Of a DNA stretch of 64,000 nucleotides, positions 52,504-61,236 are shown piece after piece. Under the pieces are notes generated by a model. The model was not told where the DNA came from. It did not search any database and saw only the letters and a list, made by a program, of their open reading frames with translations. The stretch covers positions 1-64,000 of the forward strand of contig JAQGLT010000054.1 in assembly GCA_028292745.1 (NCBI GenBank). The letters run 5' to 3'. The stretch is from Polaromonas sp. (GTDB lineage: Bacteria > Pseudomonadota > Gammaproteobacteria > Burkholderiales > Burkholderiaceae_C). The translations under genes were made by a program, and so were the position numbers. Numbering within the stretch: position 1 is the stretch's first letter; each line of letters opens with the position of its first letter.

Positions 52504-52546
52504 GGCTCCAGCGCAAGCAGCGCCTGCGCATACAGCTATGAATTCA
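52504..52546 (+). repeat. Interspersed GCTAT/ATAGC repeat, decayed copy 9
   Basis: The copy reads GGCTCCAGCGC, then AAGCAGCGCCTGCGCATACA and GCTATGAATTCA. The left block is preserved but the right arm of the palindrome is degraded. Confidence 0.5.
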
Positions 52547-52611
52547 GGAGCGTTCTTGCTGTCAGGCTTCGCTGTTGCCACTCAGGATGAAGCCGTTTCT
52601 GGGTGCGCCAA

Positions 52612-52646
52612 CAAAAAACCCGCCATGGGTTGAGCATGCGGGTTTA
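52612..52646 (-). terminator. Rho-independent terminator of tRNA-Arg
   Basis: On the minus strand the stem AAACCCGC / GCGGGTTT encloses a 14-base loop and is followed by a T run (GCGGGTTTTTTG). It starts about 20 bases beyond the tRNA 3' end. Confidence 0.88.
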
Positions 52647-52664
52647 AGAAAAAGGCTTGGCATC

Positions 52665-52739
52665 TGGTACCACCAACAGGAATCGAACCTGTATCTAGCG
52701 CTTAGGAGGCACTCGTTCTGTCCATTGAACTATGGCGGC
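52665..52739 (-). tRNA. tRNA-Arg (CCT)
   Basis: The minus strand folds as a tRNA with acceptor stem GCCGCCA/TGGTGGT (two G-U pairs), D-arm GTTCAATGGACAGAAC, anticodon stem AGTGC/GCGCT with loop CTCCTAA (anticodon CCT), T-arm ACAGGTTCGATTCCTGT and an encoded CCA end. Confidence 0.92.
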
Positions 52740-52814
52740 TTGCCCTGGCATATTGCAAGGTACTGGAATTGTATGCGCAGCATGGTCGCAGGTTGAAACC
52801 TGGGGCGTGCCAGT

Positions 52815-55800
52815 TCAGTCGTAAGGCACGGTGAATATCAGGTCGACTGCGCTTTGCTGGCCGGCCTGCGCGCGAAGCGTGAAGCGCTGCGAAAGGTCAT
52901 AAAAAACAAACAGCGTGCCCAGTGCGCCCGAGATGCTGCGCTCGTAAGCGGCGTAGAAGTTGGTGGAAAAGCGCTTGCCCAGCGTGACAGCCCCGCCGGT
53001 GGCAGTGCCGTCGCCATTGCTTGATGCTCCTCTGAATGACAGCTCATCCAGGCCAAGGGAAGCCGCCAGGCCACCCGACATGCCGCCGCTTTTGCTGCCC
53101 AGAAGCGCCAGGGCCGCCTGCTGCAGGAGGGCTGATTCCGCGCCGCCCGAAGCCGATGCGCGGCCCACCACCAGCCAGGAAAGTTTTTCGGCATCGGGCA
53201 GTTCCGGCTGGGCGTACAAGCGCACGCTGGGCAGCAGGGCGGTACCGGTGATCTGCACGCCGACGCGCTGCGTGAGGTTGGGGCGGATTGCCAGAATGTC
53301 GAGTGCCGGGTTGTCAATCGGTCCGGTAAAGCGGATCACGCCTTGCTCCACGTCGAGCCGCTGGCCGTAGGCGCGGTACTGCCCGCCAAAGGTGCGGACG
53401 GTTCCGGTCAGCCGTGGGTTGCTTGGCGAAGTGGCGTTGAGTGCCAGGGTGCCCCGAATCCGTGTGTCAATGCCTTTGCCCTGCACCCGGAAATCGCGCC
53501 CCAGATCGATATCCACGGCAAGTTTGAGCTGGCTGACCTTGTCCGCCGGTGCGGTGCTGGTTTTTTCGGGCGCTTTCTGGCCCGCTGCCGCGCCGCTGGC
53601 CGTTCGCACCACCACGTCATCGCCCAGTTGCGGCGTGCCCTCGTCGGGGAGGATGATGCGGGCCTGGTCGACGAAAAGCTTGCCGGTGAGCTCAGTTTGA
53701 CTGCCCCTGAGGCTGGCCTGCACATCCCCTGAAACCGTCACCTGGCGGTCGGTGCGGATGCTGGCGCGCAGCTGCTGGAGCTTGGCTTCGAGCGCGACCT
53801 GCGGTTTGCCGTCGATCCATCCCGCCTCCCCTTGCGCCGTCAGGGTGCCGCCTGTGCCTTTTTCGCCGGCGCCCTGCAGGGTGAATTCGCTGATGCGCAT
53901 GCGCGTGCCGTCCAGCCGGGCACGCAGGCGCCCGTTGCCCAATTCGATCCCGTCCACGACCGAGCGCAGCGCCAGGTCATCGGCTTGCAGCTCGCCTGTC
54001 AGGCTGGGCGCCGCACGGCTGCCGCTGATGGTCACATCGGCTCCCAGCGACCCACGCAGGCGCCAGCCCGGCGGCGCCAGGAGCGACCACACGCCGATGC
54101 GCGGCAATTGTGCGCGAAATTGTCCGCTGAGCGGCGCATCCAGCGGCCATTCCCAGCCGCCTGCGCCTTGCCCGCCTGGCACGGCTGGCATGCGAGCCAG
54201 CCGTGTCTTGAGTTGCCCATCGGCCGTGCCGGCGCGTTCGCTGTTCCAGCGCACAGCCAGCGTCACCGCATCGCCCGACGTTTCAACGGAAAGCCAGGCC
54301 TCCTTGATGCCGGCCGCCAGCCGTGCCGGGTTGCCCTGCGCACCTTCGGCCTGCACGGTGAGGTCGCCGCTGCTGCGGGCCAGGCGGGCCTTGATGTTGA
54401 GGGTATCCGTCAGCACCGCATCCCATTGGCCGTCGAACACCAGCGTGCCCCCCAGGCCGGCGCCCTTCATCTGCGGGCCGGCCAGCAATTCGACCCAGGC
54501 CAGCGGCAGCCCGGTGATTTTGCCGGCGGTCATGAGCTCGCCCGGCCGCCAGCGCACCGGCTGCCATGACAGCGTGGCCTGGGAGGGGGTTGCGGCGGAT
54601 GCATTGCCGGGTGGCGCCGTCAACAGCGCCTCGCCAGCCCCACTTTCAAAAGCCCCGCCGACGCGTGAGGGGCGCCACTGGAGCGGCACTGCGCCACGGG
54701 TGGCAAGCCGCCAGGCACCGGCGCCAAGGGCCGGGTCCTCAACGCTCAGGCTGAACTGCCTGACCAGGCCCTGCCAGGCGGACTCGCCCAGTGATGGGCG
54801 GGAGGCGCCTGCAGGCTTCAAGCGTGCGCCGTCGGCCGCCAGCTGCAGCGCATAGCGGCGCTGGTCGATGTCGACGCGTCCTTGCGCCGTGACCTGCGCC
54901 TGGCTTAAGCGGCCCGACAGCGTGACCTGCAGTTCACGGACTTTCAGCAATTTGGCACTGGTGTCCGCGGTGGCTGGGGGGGCGGTGGTGGCAGGGAGGG
55001 GCGTAGCGGGCGTGGTTTTGGTCGTCGGTGGCGTTTTGGGCGCGGCCGCAAGCCAGTCGAGCGAAGGAACGTCCAGCCGTGCCTGCAGGGCCGGGTCCTG
55101 CCAGCCGCCTTGCCATTTGGCCTGCAGCTCGGCGCTGCCGCTGGCAGAAGCATTCAGTACCGGGGCGGGAATGCCGGGCAGCTTTTGCAGCCAGCGCAGC
55201 GCCTGGGCAGCGTCACGGCCACGCACGCTCAATTCGCCGCCGCCACTGGTCTGCTTCAACTGGCCGTCGAGTTGCGCATCCAGGCCCGGCGCGGCCAAGA
55301 CCAGCCGGCCCTGGCCGCTTTTTGCGGCTGGCTGGACCTCGATCTGGCCTTCAAGCCTGCCATCGTCGGTGCGGATCTGCAGGGCTGACAGCGCCAGCGT
55401 GCCGCCGGCCTGCTGGGCATGCCAGCTGCCCGTGGCCTTGGCGTTTCGCAAATGCAGTTGCTCCAGGAAATTGTTCCGGCCTGAATGGGTTCTGGCGGCG
55501 GGCCTTTTGCGGGCGCTGCCCGCGCCCGGAGCCGCCTGGAGGCTGGCATCAAACCGTGTCAGGGCGCCTTCGGCGCTGACGTCGGCCCGGCCGTCCAGTG
55601 GCATTGGGGCCAGTTTTGTGTACAGCTGCGTTGGGTTGATGTGGCTGAGCGTGGCCTTGAGGTTCCAGTTTTGTGCGAGGACAGGCTTGTCCGTCGCCTC
55701 AGGCTGAGTGGCGCTGGCAGTGGCAGGCGGCTGCGTCCATTCGCCGCTGGCAAGCAGCTCGCCGCCGCCCAGTTTCGCCTTGAGGCTGCGCACCATGGCC

Positions 55801-56897
55801 GTGCCGCTTCGCCACTCGCCCTGCGCCTCCAGTTGTTCCAGCGGCAGGCGCTGCTGGTCCCAGGGGCCGGGCAGCGCGTTGGTCAGCTGCAGCTGCAAGG
55901 CCCAGGCTGGGCTGCCCGCAGCCGGGGTGCCGCTTTCGACCGGCCGGACGACGGCGCTGCCGGTCAGCAGGGTGCTTGGGGCTTGCGGCAAGAGAGCGGC
56001 GACATCGAGGTCGCGAAAACTGGCATCGGCCTCGGGCAAAGGCTGCGCCGCCCAAGGGGTGACGCGGGCACTGGCGCTGGCTTGGGGCTGTACTGAGGGA
56101 GTCTGGGCACCGGCTACCGGTGGCGCAGCCGCTGCGATCGCCTGTAACTCGGCCTTGACCCTCAGTTCCGTCAGGGGCCCGTTTGCCGTAGCCTCGAATA
56201 CCAGGGGAAGCGGCGCAGGATTGCCGGGAATCGCTACCGTCACGGCGCCTGTCAGGGCGGCGTCGAGCACCAGCGGCGCGGCCGACGCCAGGCTGGCGTG
56301 TCCGCTGTAGCGGCCGCTCGCCACCTGCGCACTCCTCAAGTCGAGCTGATGCGCCAGACCCGTGTAGGTGTAGTTCCCCGCAATGTCCGACGCGGCAAAG
56401 GGCGCCTTGCCTGTCAACTGCAACTGGCCCACCGAAAAATCGTACAGCGCCACCCGCACCGGCAAACCCAGTGCAGCGGGGGGCGAAGGCGGTGTTGCGT
56501 TGGGCGAGCGCTCGTCCTTGACCTGCACGCTGCCCACGGCCAGACGGTCAAGGCTGAGCGTTCCATGCAGCAAGGACCAGGGCCGCCACGCCAGGCTGAC
56601 ATCGCGTGCATCCACGGTCAACCCATCCTTTTGCCAGTGCAAGGCGTCGATATGGCCGCCAGCGCGCAACGACCCGCTGGCCCGCTCGACGGTCAGCGGC
56701 TGCGACCGGCCTGCCCAGTCCAGTGCAGTGGCCAGCGAACCCTCGGTGCCCGCCCACCACCACAGGGCGCCCGTGGTGCCCACCGCCAGGGCGATCAGGC
56801 CCACGCCGACGTTGGCCGCCACCTTCAGCCAGCGCCGCGCTGGCTGTGCCGCTTGCTTTGCCGGCTGTTTTCTGGGCGTGGTAGATGCATTCATCAA
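52815..56897 (-). CDS. tamB: Translocation and assembly module protein TamB
   Basis: TamB is a long inner-membrane-anchored protein that works with TamA in outer-membrane protein or lipid traffic. The 1360-residue product has one N-terminal transmembrane helix (VGVGLIALAVGTTGALWWW), a very long beta-rich region with Pro/Ala/Thr-rich insertions (for example near 650), and the conserved C-terminal DUF490 domain (RVQGKGIDTRIRGTLALNAT, GGQYRAYGQRLDVEQGVIRF) ending near YD. It overlaps tamA by four bases. The tRNA-Arg gene lies just downstream. Confidence 0.95.
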   Translation of the reverse strand: MMNASTTPRKQPAKQAAQPARRWLKVAANVGVGLIALAVGTTGALWWWAGTEGSLATALDWAGRSQPLTVERASGSLRAGGHIDALHWQKDGLTVDARDVSLAWRPWSLLHGTLSLDRLAVGSVQVKDERSPNATPPSPPAALGLPVRVALYDFSVGQLQLTGKAPFAASDIAGNYTYTGLAHQLDLRSAQVASGRYSGHASLASAAPLVLDAALTGAVTVAIPGNPAPLPLVFEATANGPLTELRVKAELQAIAAAAPPVAGAQTPSVQPQASASARVTPWAAQPLPEADASFRDLDVAALLPQAPSTLLTGSAVVRPVESGTPAAGSPAWALQLQLTNALPGPWDQQRLPLEQLEAQGEWRSGTAMVRSLKAKLGGGELLASGEWTQPPATASATQPEATDKPVLAQNWNLKATLSHINPTQLYTKLAPMPLDGRADVSAEGALTRFDASLQAAPGAGSARKRPAARTHSGRNNFLEQLHLRNAKATGSWHAQQAGGTLALSALQIRTDDGRLEGQIEVQPAAKSGQGRLVLAAPGLDAQLDGQLKQTSGGGELSVRGRDAAQALRWLQKLPGIPAPVLNASASGSAELQAKWQGGWQDPALQARLDVPSLDWLAAAPKTPPTTKTTPATPLPATTAPPATADTSAKLLKVRELQVTLSGRLSQAQVTAQGRVDIDQRRYALQLAADGARLKPAGASRPSLGESAWQGLVRQFSLSVEDPALGAGAWRLATRGAVPLQWRPSRVGGAFESGAGEALLTAPPGNASAATPSQATLSWQPVRWRPGELMTAGKITGLPLAWVELLAGPQMKGAGLGGTLVFDGQWDAVLTDTLNIKARLARSSGDLTVQAEGAQGNPARLAAGIKEAWLSVETSGDAVTLAVRWNSERAGTADGQLKTRLARMPAVPGGQGAGGWEWPLDAPLSGQFRAQLPRIGVWSLLAPPGWRLRGSLGADVTISGSRAAPSLTGELQADDLALRSVVDGIELGNGRLRARLDGTRMRISEFTLQGAGEKGTGGTLTAQGEAGWIDGKPQVALEAKLQQLRASIRTDRQVTVSGDVQASLRGSQTELTGKLFVDQARIILPDEGTPQLGDDVVVRTASGAAAGQKAPEKTSTAPADKVSQLKLAVDIDLGRDFRVQGKGIDTRIRGTLALNATSPSNPRLTGTVRTFGGQYRAYGQRLDVEQGVIRFTGPIDNPALDILAIRPNLTQRVGVQITGTALLPSVRLYAQPELPDAEKLSWLVVGRASASGGAESALLQQAALALLGSKSGGMSGGLAASLGLDELSFRGASSNGDGTATGGAVTLGKRFSTNFYAAYERSISGALGTLFVFYDLSQRFTLRAQAGQQSAVDLIFTVPYD

Positions 56898-58894
56898 AAG
56901 ACAAAGCCCACGCTGATGTGCAGGCGCGCCTGCTTGGCCTTGAGGCCGTAAGCCAGATCAATCTGCAGCGGCCCGATGGGGCTTCGCCAGCGCAAACCGG
57001 TTCCGATGCCAAACGACGGGCGCAAGTCCTGGGCCTTGTCCGCGACGGCACCGGCATCGATGAACAGCGTGTTCTCAAACTCGCTGACCTGGCCCTTGAT
57101 CGTCATGGGCCGCTGCCACTCGATGCTTCCAACCGCCTCGTAGCGGCCGGGGCCGATCGCCCCGTTGGCCAGGGGAATGCCGATGTCCCGGTAACCATAG
57201 CCGCGTACCGTGTTGTCGCCGCCGGTACGAAAGAGCTGGGTGGCCGGGATGCGGGCGGTGTCCTTGGACAGTACGGCACCCGCTTCTGCACGCATGGCAA
57301 TGCGGCCGCGCGCCAGCGGTTTAATGCCCAGCCAGCGGCCTACCGTGCGCGTAAACGGCTGGCGGTCCTGGCCAAGCGTCGTGCCGCCACCCAGCTCGAA
57401 TCCCAGGGCGTACCCCCGGCTGGGAAACGGCAGGCTGTCGAAATAGCGGCCGGTCCAGACGTAATTGGCCGTCAGCGCCGAGCCGTCGCCGGTGTCGCCC
57501 GCTGAATTGCCCGCCAGACCGCTGCCCTGCACGCTGGCGCGGTCGTACTGCAGGTAGATGTTGCGGTCGATGCGGTCGCCGATCTGCGACCGGCCGAAAC
57601 GCAGCCGCTGGGCCTGGGTGATCAGTTCCTTGTCATTGATGCGCTCAGCGCGGCCCAGGGCGCCCCAGCGCCAGTTCGCCGCGTCGGGAATGGCTGTCCA
57701 TTCGGTCTGCGCAAAGGGAGATTTTTTCTCCAGCTGCAGCTTCGTGACCGCGCGCCAGCCGATGCCGGGCAGCCGGTGATGGGTGTGCTCGACCGAGGCT
57801 CTAGGGCCGCTGTCGGTGGTGATGCCGACGCCGAGAACCACTTTTTGAAGCTTCGCCTCACGCACCTGCACCTGCACGGGAACCGCCAGCGGGTCGTTCT
57901 CCGGGTTGATGAAGACATAGGCCGAATCGAAATACCCGCTGGAAGCCAGCCGCTGCTGGGCTTCGACCAGCTGGCCCAGGTCATACACATCGCCCTGGTT
58001 CAGGCGCGCCAGCCGCGGCACCAGCACCGGATCGTACCGTTCCACGCCGCTGACCTGCATGGGGCCCAGGCGGTAAAGCGGGCCTGAATCCAGGTCTACC
58101 CGCAGGCTGGCAGTGCTGCTGGCGGCATCGACGTCCGCCAGGCTGCCGGCCAGCTTGCCAGCCGGATAGCGGCGCGCCACCAGCTGGCGCAGGGCCTGGG
58201 TCTTGGCGCCGCTCCAGGCATCCTGCGTGAAGGGCTGGCCTGTCGGCAGGCGCCAGTTGCGCTCGATCTCGGTGCGCTGGGCAGCTGCATCGGTGTCGGC
58301 CGAGGTGGCGATATCGCCTGCGAAGGTGATGGCGACCGGGCCGATCTGCGTGGCCTGGCCCGGCTCCACCGCCACCGCGATGACGGGCCGCTCATTGACG
58401 CCGCCTTCCCGCGTGATGCGGATGACAGGGCTGAAGTAGCCCAGCGTGCCGACGAGATTGCGCACGTTGCGCTCGGCCAGCAGTACCAGACGCTCCAGCT
58501 CCGCTTCATCCAGGTCGGTTACCGCGCGGTAGCGCTGTAGTTCGAGGTGTTTTTCCAGCATTTCACGCACTGGCGCCGGGGCGCGCACGGCAATGTCAAA
58601 GGCCGTCACTTCGGGCGTGGCGCTGGTCGGGCCGACAGAGCCCTGCGGTGTCGGCTCGGGCTCGATTGTTGCGGGCGGCGCCTCGGGCGGCGGCGCGGTT
58701 TGCCGAACACCCGAAGGCGGCGTCGAGCCGGAAGACATGGAGGAACTGCCCGGCGCCGCTTGCCCGGGGGTTTGCGCCCGGACCGAAAGTCCGGTCAGCA
58801 GGGCCATCAACGTGAACGAGATGAGCGAAAGCCGGCAGGACGGATGCGCCGTCCCGGCGCTTGGCTGCGCAGGGTGGGTACTGGGATGGGTCAC
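56894..58894 (-). CDS. tamA: Translocation and assembly module outer-membrane protein TamA
   Basis: TamA is a BamA-related barrel with N-terminal POTRA domains. The 666-residue product has a signal peptide (about 1-41), a Pro/Ser/Thr-rich linker, POTRA-type repeats (about 95-345) and a barrel with the Omp85 strings GGDNTVRGYGYRDIG and the C-terminal LHISVGFVF ending in Phe. The overlap with tamB indicates one operon, with tamA first. The linker between signal peptide and first POTRA is longer than in E. coli TamA. Confidence 0.95.
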   Translation of the reverse strand: MTHPSTHPAQPSAGTAHPSCRLSLISFTLMALLTGLSVRAQTPGQAAPGSSSMSSGSTPPSGVRQTAPPPEAPPATIEPEPTPQGSVGPTSATPEVTAFDIAVRAPAPVREMLEKHLELQRYRAVTDLDEAELERLVLLAERNVRNLVGTLGYFSPVIRITREGGVNERPVIAVAVEPGQATQIGPVAITFAGDIATSADTDAAAQRTEIERNWRLPTGQPFTQDAWSGAKTQALRQLVARRYPAGKLAGSLADVDAASSTASLRVDLDSGPLYRLGPMQVSGVERYDPVLVPRLARLNQGDVYDLGQLVEAQQRLASSGYFDSAYVFINPENDPLAVPVQVQVREAKLQKVVLGVGITTDSGPRASVEHTHHRLPGIGWRAVTKLQLEKKSPFAQTEWTAIPDAANWRWGALGRAERINDKELITQAQRLRFGRSQIGDRIDRNIYLQYDRASVQGSGLAGNSAGDTGDGSALTANYVWTGRYFDSLPFPSRGYALGFELGGGTTLGQDRQPFTRTVGRWLGIKPLARGRIAMRAEAGAVLSKDTARIPATQLFRTGGDNTVRGYGYRDIGIPLANGAIGPGRYEAVGSIEWQRPMTIKGQVSEFENTLFIDAGAVADKAQDLRPSFGIGTGLRWRSPIGPLQIDLAYGLKAKQARLHISVGFVF

Positions 58895-58915
58895 GCGCCC
58901 GAGTTTACTTTGACA

Positions 58916-60148
58916 TTATTTCGAGAGCAGCCGGATCGCTTCCTCAAGTCCCTTGAGGGTCAGGGGATACATGCGCTGGCCCATCAGCTGCTGGATCACG
59001 CTGATGCTCTGCCGGTATTGCCACACGCCCTGCGGTTCCGGGTTGATCCAGGCGAACTTTGGAAAGGCATTGGTCAGCCGCTGCAGCCATTCGGCGCCGG
59101 CTTCCTCGTTGTTGTATTCCACGCTGCCGCCGGCCTGCAATATTTCGTAAGGGCTCATGGTGGCATCGCCGACAAAGATCAGCTTGTAGTCCTTGTTGTA
59201 CTTGCGGATGATGTCCCAGGTCGAAAACTTCTCGGCAAAGCGGCGGCGGTTGTTCTTCCACATGAAGTCATAGACGCAGTTGTGGAAGTAATAGAACTCC
59301 AGGTGCTTGAATTCGGCCTTCACGGCGGAAAACATTTCCTCGACCCGGTGGATGTGGTCGTCCATGGTGCCGCCCACGTCCATCAGCAGCAGCACCTTCA
59401 CATTGTTGTGGCGCTCGGGCACCATCTTGATGTCGAGCCAGCCGGCATTGGCGGCGGTCGAGCGGATGGTGTCGTCCAGGTCAAGCTCTTCCTGGTTGCC
59501 CTGGCGGGCGAACTTGCGCAGCCGGCGCAGCGCGACCTTGATGTTGCGGGTGCCCAGCTCCTGCGTGTCGTCATAGTCCTTGTAGGCGCGCTGGTCCCAG
59601 ACCTTCACCGCGCTCCTGTTGCGGCTTTTTTCCTGGCCGATGCGGATGCCCTGCGGATTGAAGCCGTTGGCGCCGAAAGGCGAGGTGCCACCGGTCCCTA
59701 TCCATTTGCTGCCGCCTTCGTGTCGCTCTTTCTGCTCTTCAAAACGCTTCTTGAGCGTCTCCATCAGCTCGTCCCAGCCCATTTTTTCGATCTTCGCCTT
59801 GTCCTCCGGGCTCAGTTCAAGCTCCAGGTTCTTGCGCAGCCATTCGAGCGGGATATCTTTCGTGAAGTCGGCCACCGTTTCGACGCCCTTGAAATAGCTG
59901 GCGAAGGCGCGGTCGAACTTGTCGTAGTGCTTTTCGTCCTTTACCAGCACGGTGCGGCTCAGGTAGTAAAAATCGTCGATCTTGTAGGCGCCTTCGCCGA
60001 CCTCGGCCGTGGCGCCATCGGCTCCGTCCGCCAGGCCGCTGCGGGGGCCGACCACGCCGGCCTGCAGCGCTTCGAGCAGCATCAGGAATTCCTTGACCGA
60101 CACCGGCAGTTTGGCCGAGCGCAGGGTGTAGAAGAAGTCAATTAGCAT
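58916..60148 (-). CDS. VWA-domain CoxE-like protein
   Basis: The 410-residue product has a charged helical N-terminal half (LELSPEDKAKIEKMGWDELM) and a C-terminal von Willebrand A domain with the metal site written DVGGTMDDH in place of the classic DxSxS, as in the CoxE-like subgroup. Such proteins pair with MoxR AAA+ ATPases as chaperone or metal-insertion machines, and a MoxR gene lies on the same strand less than 1.1 kb upstream. The gene ends 21 bases before tamA. The client protein is unknown. Confidence 0.88.
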   Translation of the reverse strand: MLIDFFYTLRSAKLPVSVKEFLMLLEALQAGVVGPRSGLADGADGATAEVGEGAYKIDDFYYLSRTVLVKDEKHYDKFDRAFASYFKGVETVADFTKDIPLEWLRKNLELELSPEDKAKIEKMGWDELMETLKKRFEEQKERHEGGSKWIGTGGTSPFGANGFNPQGIRIGQEKSRNRSAVKVWDQRAYKDYDDTQELGTRNIKVALRRLRKFARQGNQEELDLDDTIRSTAANAGWLDIKMVPERHNNVKVLLLMDVGGTMDDHIHRVEEMFSAVKAEFKHLEFYYFHNCVYDFMWKNNRRRFAEKFSTWDIIRKYNKDYKLIFVGDATMSPYEILQAGGSVEYNNEEAGAEWLQRLTNAFPKFAWINPEPQGVWQYRQSISVIQQLMGQRMYPLTLKGLEEAIRLLSK

Positions 60149-60186
60149 GATTTGTGCCTCCAGCGCAGGTGGTGTATGCGCAGTTA

Positions 60187-60204
60187 GCTATTAAAAATGT
60201 AGCA
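60187..60204. repeat. Interspersed GCTAT/ATAGC repeat, palindrome-only copy 10
   Basis: Only the palindrome GCTATTAAAAATGTAGCA is recognisable; the CTCTAGCGC block is missing. It lies in the leader region of the VWA gene. Confidence 0.45.
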
Positions 60205-60244
60205 ATTGATGTGGAATTCATGGGTTGATCCAGTTTTTTCGGCT

Positions 60245-60355
60245 TCAGCCCTGGCATACGGGTAAACCATGCGCGCGCTTCGATGGCAGTTGAAGCTCCT
60301 TGGGTAGGCGCAGCGTCTGGCTGTTTGCGGACATAAATGCGGCGGCTGTGGTCAT
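60245..60355 (-). pseudogene. Truncated VapB/AbrB-type antitoxin
   Basis: A 36-codon frame starts at an ATG behind AAGGAA and reads MTTAAAFMSANSQTLRLPKE, closely following the N-terminus of VapB-type antitoxins (xFMSGNSQAVRLPKEF). After LQLPSKRAHG the sequence departs from the family and stops, so the toxin-binding part is lost. No toxin gene is next to it. It is probably a remnant of a toxin-antitoxin pair; a functional mini-protein is unlikely. Confidence 0.55.
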
Positions 60356-60394
60356 GAGGAATTCCTTGGTTCGCAATACGGCACCGGGAAAAAG

Positions 60395-60988
60395 TCAACG
60401 CGGCTTGTCCAGCAGGTACAGCAGCTGCGCCTTGACCTCTGCCCATTCGCCGGCGCGCAGGCTGTACATCACGGTGTCGCGGATGGTGCCGTCGCGCCGC
60501 AACGCATGGCCGCGGATCACGCCATCCTTGCGGGCGCCCAGCCGCTCGATGGCTGCTTGGGATGCAAAATTGAAATTATCGGTACGCCAGCCAACCACGT
60601 TGCAGGCCAGGGTTTCAAACGCATGGGTCAGCAGCAGCAATTTGGCTGTCGTGTTGACGTGAGTGCGCTGGCAGCGGGCGGCATACCAGGTGTAGCCGAT
60701 CTCCACCCGCCTGACGGCTGGCAGGATGTCGTGGTAGCTGGTGCAGCCCAGCACCACGCCGCTGGCCTGGTCACACACGGCGAAGGCAAAGCGGTGGCCT
60801 TCCTGCCGGGCCGCCAGCGCAGCTTCGATATAGGCCAGCGTCTGCTGCGGCTCGGGCACCGAGGTGACGCGCAGCGTCCAGAGTTCGCCGTCGGCGGCAG
60901 CGGCGCGCAGCCCGGCTTCGTGTTCAAGGGCCAGCGGCACGAGTTCGATGCCGCGCGCGGCCAGGGTGACGGGCTGCACGAAGCTCAT
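60395..60988 (-). CDS. GNAT N-acetyltransferase (RimJ/RimL type)
   Basis: The ATG at 60988 (MSFVQPVTLAARGIELVPLA) gives the family start; the longer frame is a read-through of the small membrane protein gene in another phase. The 197-residue product has the RimJ/RimL-like strings YIEAALAARQEGHRFAFAVC, VEIGYTWYAARCQRTHVNT and FETLACNVVGWRTDNFNFAS followed by RLGARKDGVIRGH. The substrate is unknown. It overlaps the upstream small membrane protein gene by four bases. Confidence 0.88.
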   Translation of the reverse strand: MSFVQPVTLAARGIELVPLALEHEAGLRAAAADGELWTLRVTSVPEPQQTLAYIEAALAARQEGHRFAFAVCDQASGVVLGCTSYHDILPAVRRVEIGYTWYAARCQRTHVNTTAKLLLLTHAFETLACNVVGWRTDNFNFASQAAIERLGARKDGVIRGHALRRDGTIRDTVMYSLRAGEWAEVKAQLLYLLDKPR

Positions 60989-61218
60989 TGTTTTTTCGAA
61001 CCTCCCGATTGCCTGGAAAGCTGCCAGCGCCGCGCCAGCTGCAGCCCCAGGCCGCCGCCCAGGCCGACCAGCACAATGCCGCCCAGTGCGCTGTTGCCGT
61101 AGCCTTCGGCAAAAATGTCCAGGCCCAGCAGGCGCCCGGCCCAGAAGCCGAGCAGGGCGCCGCCCAGAAAACCCACGGCGTCGGACACGCCCTGCATCCA
61201 CAAGGGGAGCTGCTTCAT
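60985..61218 (-). CDS. Small membrane protein of unknown function
   Basis: The 77-residue product has two Gly-rich hydrophobic segments (VGFLGGALLGFWAGRLLGLD and LGGIVLVGLGGGLGLQLARR) and a basic, Gln/Ser-rich C-terminus. Four-base overlap with the acetyltransferase gene and the 18-base gap after moxR support a real, co-transcribed gene. I do not recognise the family. Confidence 0.7.
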   Translation of the reverse strand: MKQLPLWMQGVSDAVGFLGGALLGFWAGRLLGLDIFAEGYGNSALGGIVLVGLGGGLGLQLARRWQLSRQSGGSKKQ

Positions 61219-61236
61219 ATATCGGGTGCTTTCGTC

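Larger units (their letters stand above)
52214..52664. other. Intergenic region between hybrid kinase and tRNA-Arg
   Basis: About 450 bases holding a decayed repeat copy and the terminator of tRNA-Arg. I find no supported coding sequence; the short frames present lack any family features. Confidence 0.55.

Noticed and set aside
58547..60145. Plus-strand 532-codon frame opposite the VWA and tamA genes
   Set aside because: It is antisense to two well-supported genes and has no recognisable domain.
60138..60446. Minus-strand 102-codon frame between the acetyltransferase and VWA genes
   Set aside because: It overlaps both neighbours and runs in a different phase from the antitoxin-like remnant; no motif supports it.
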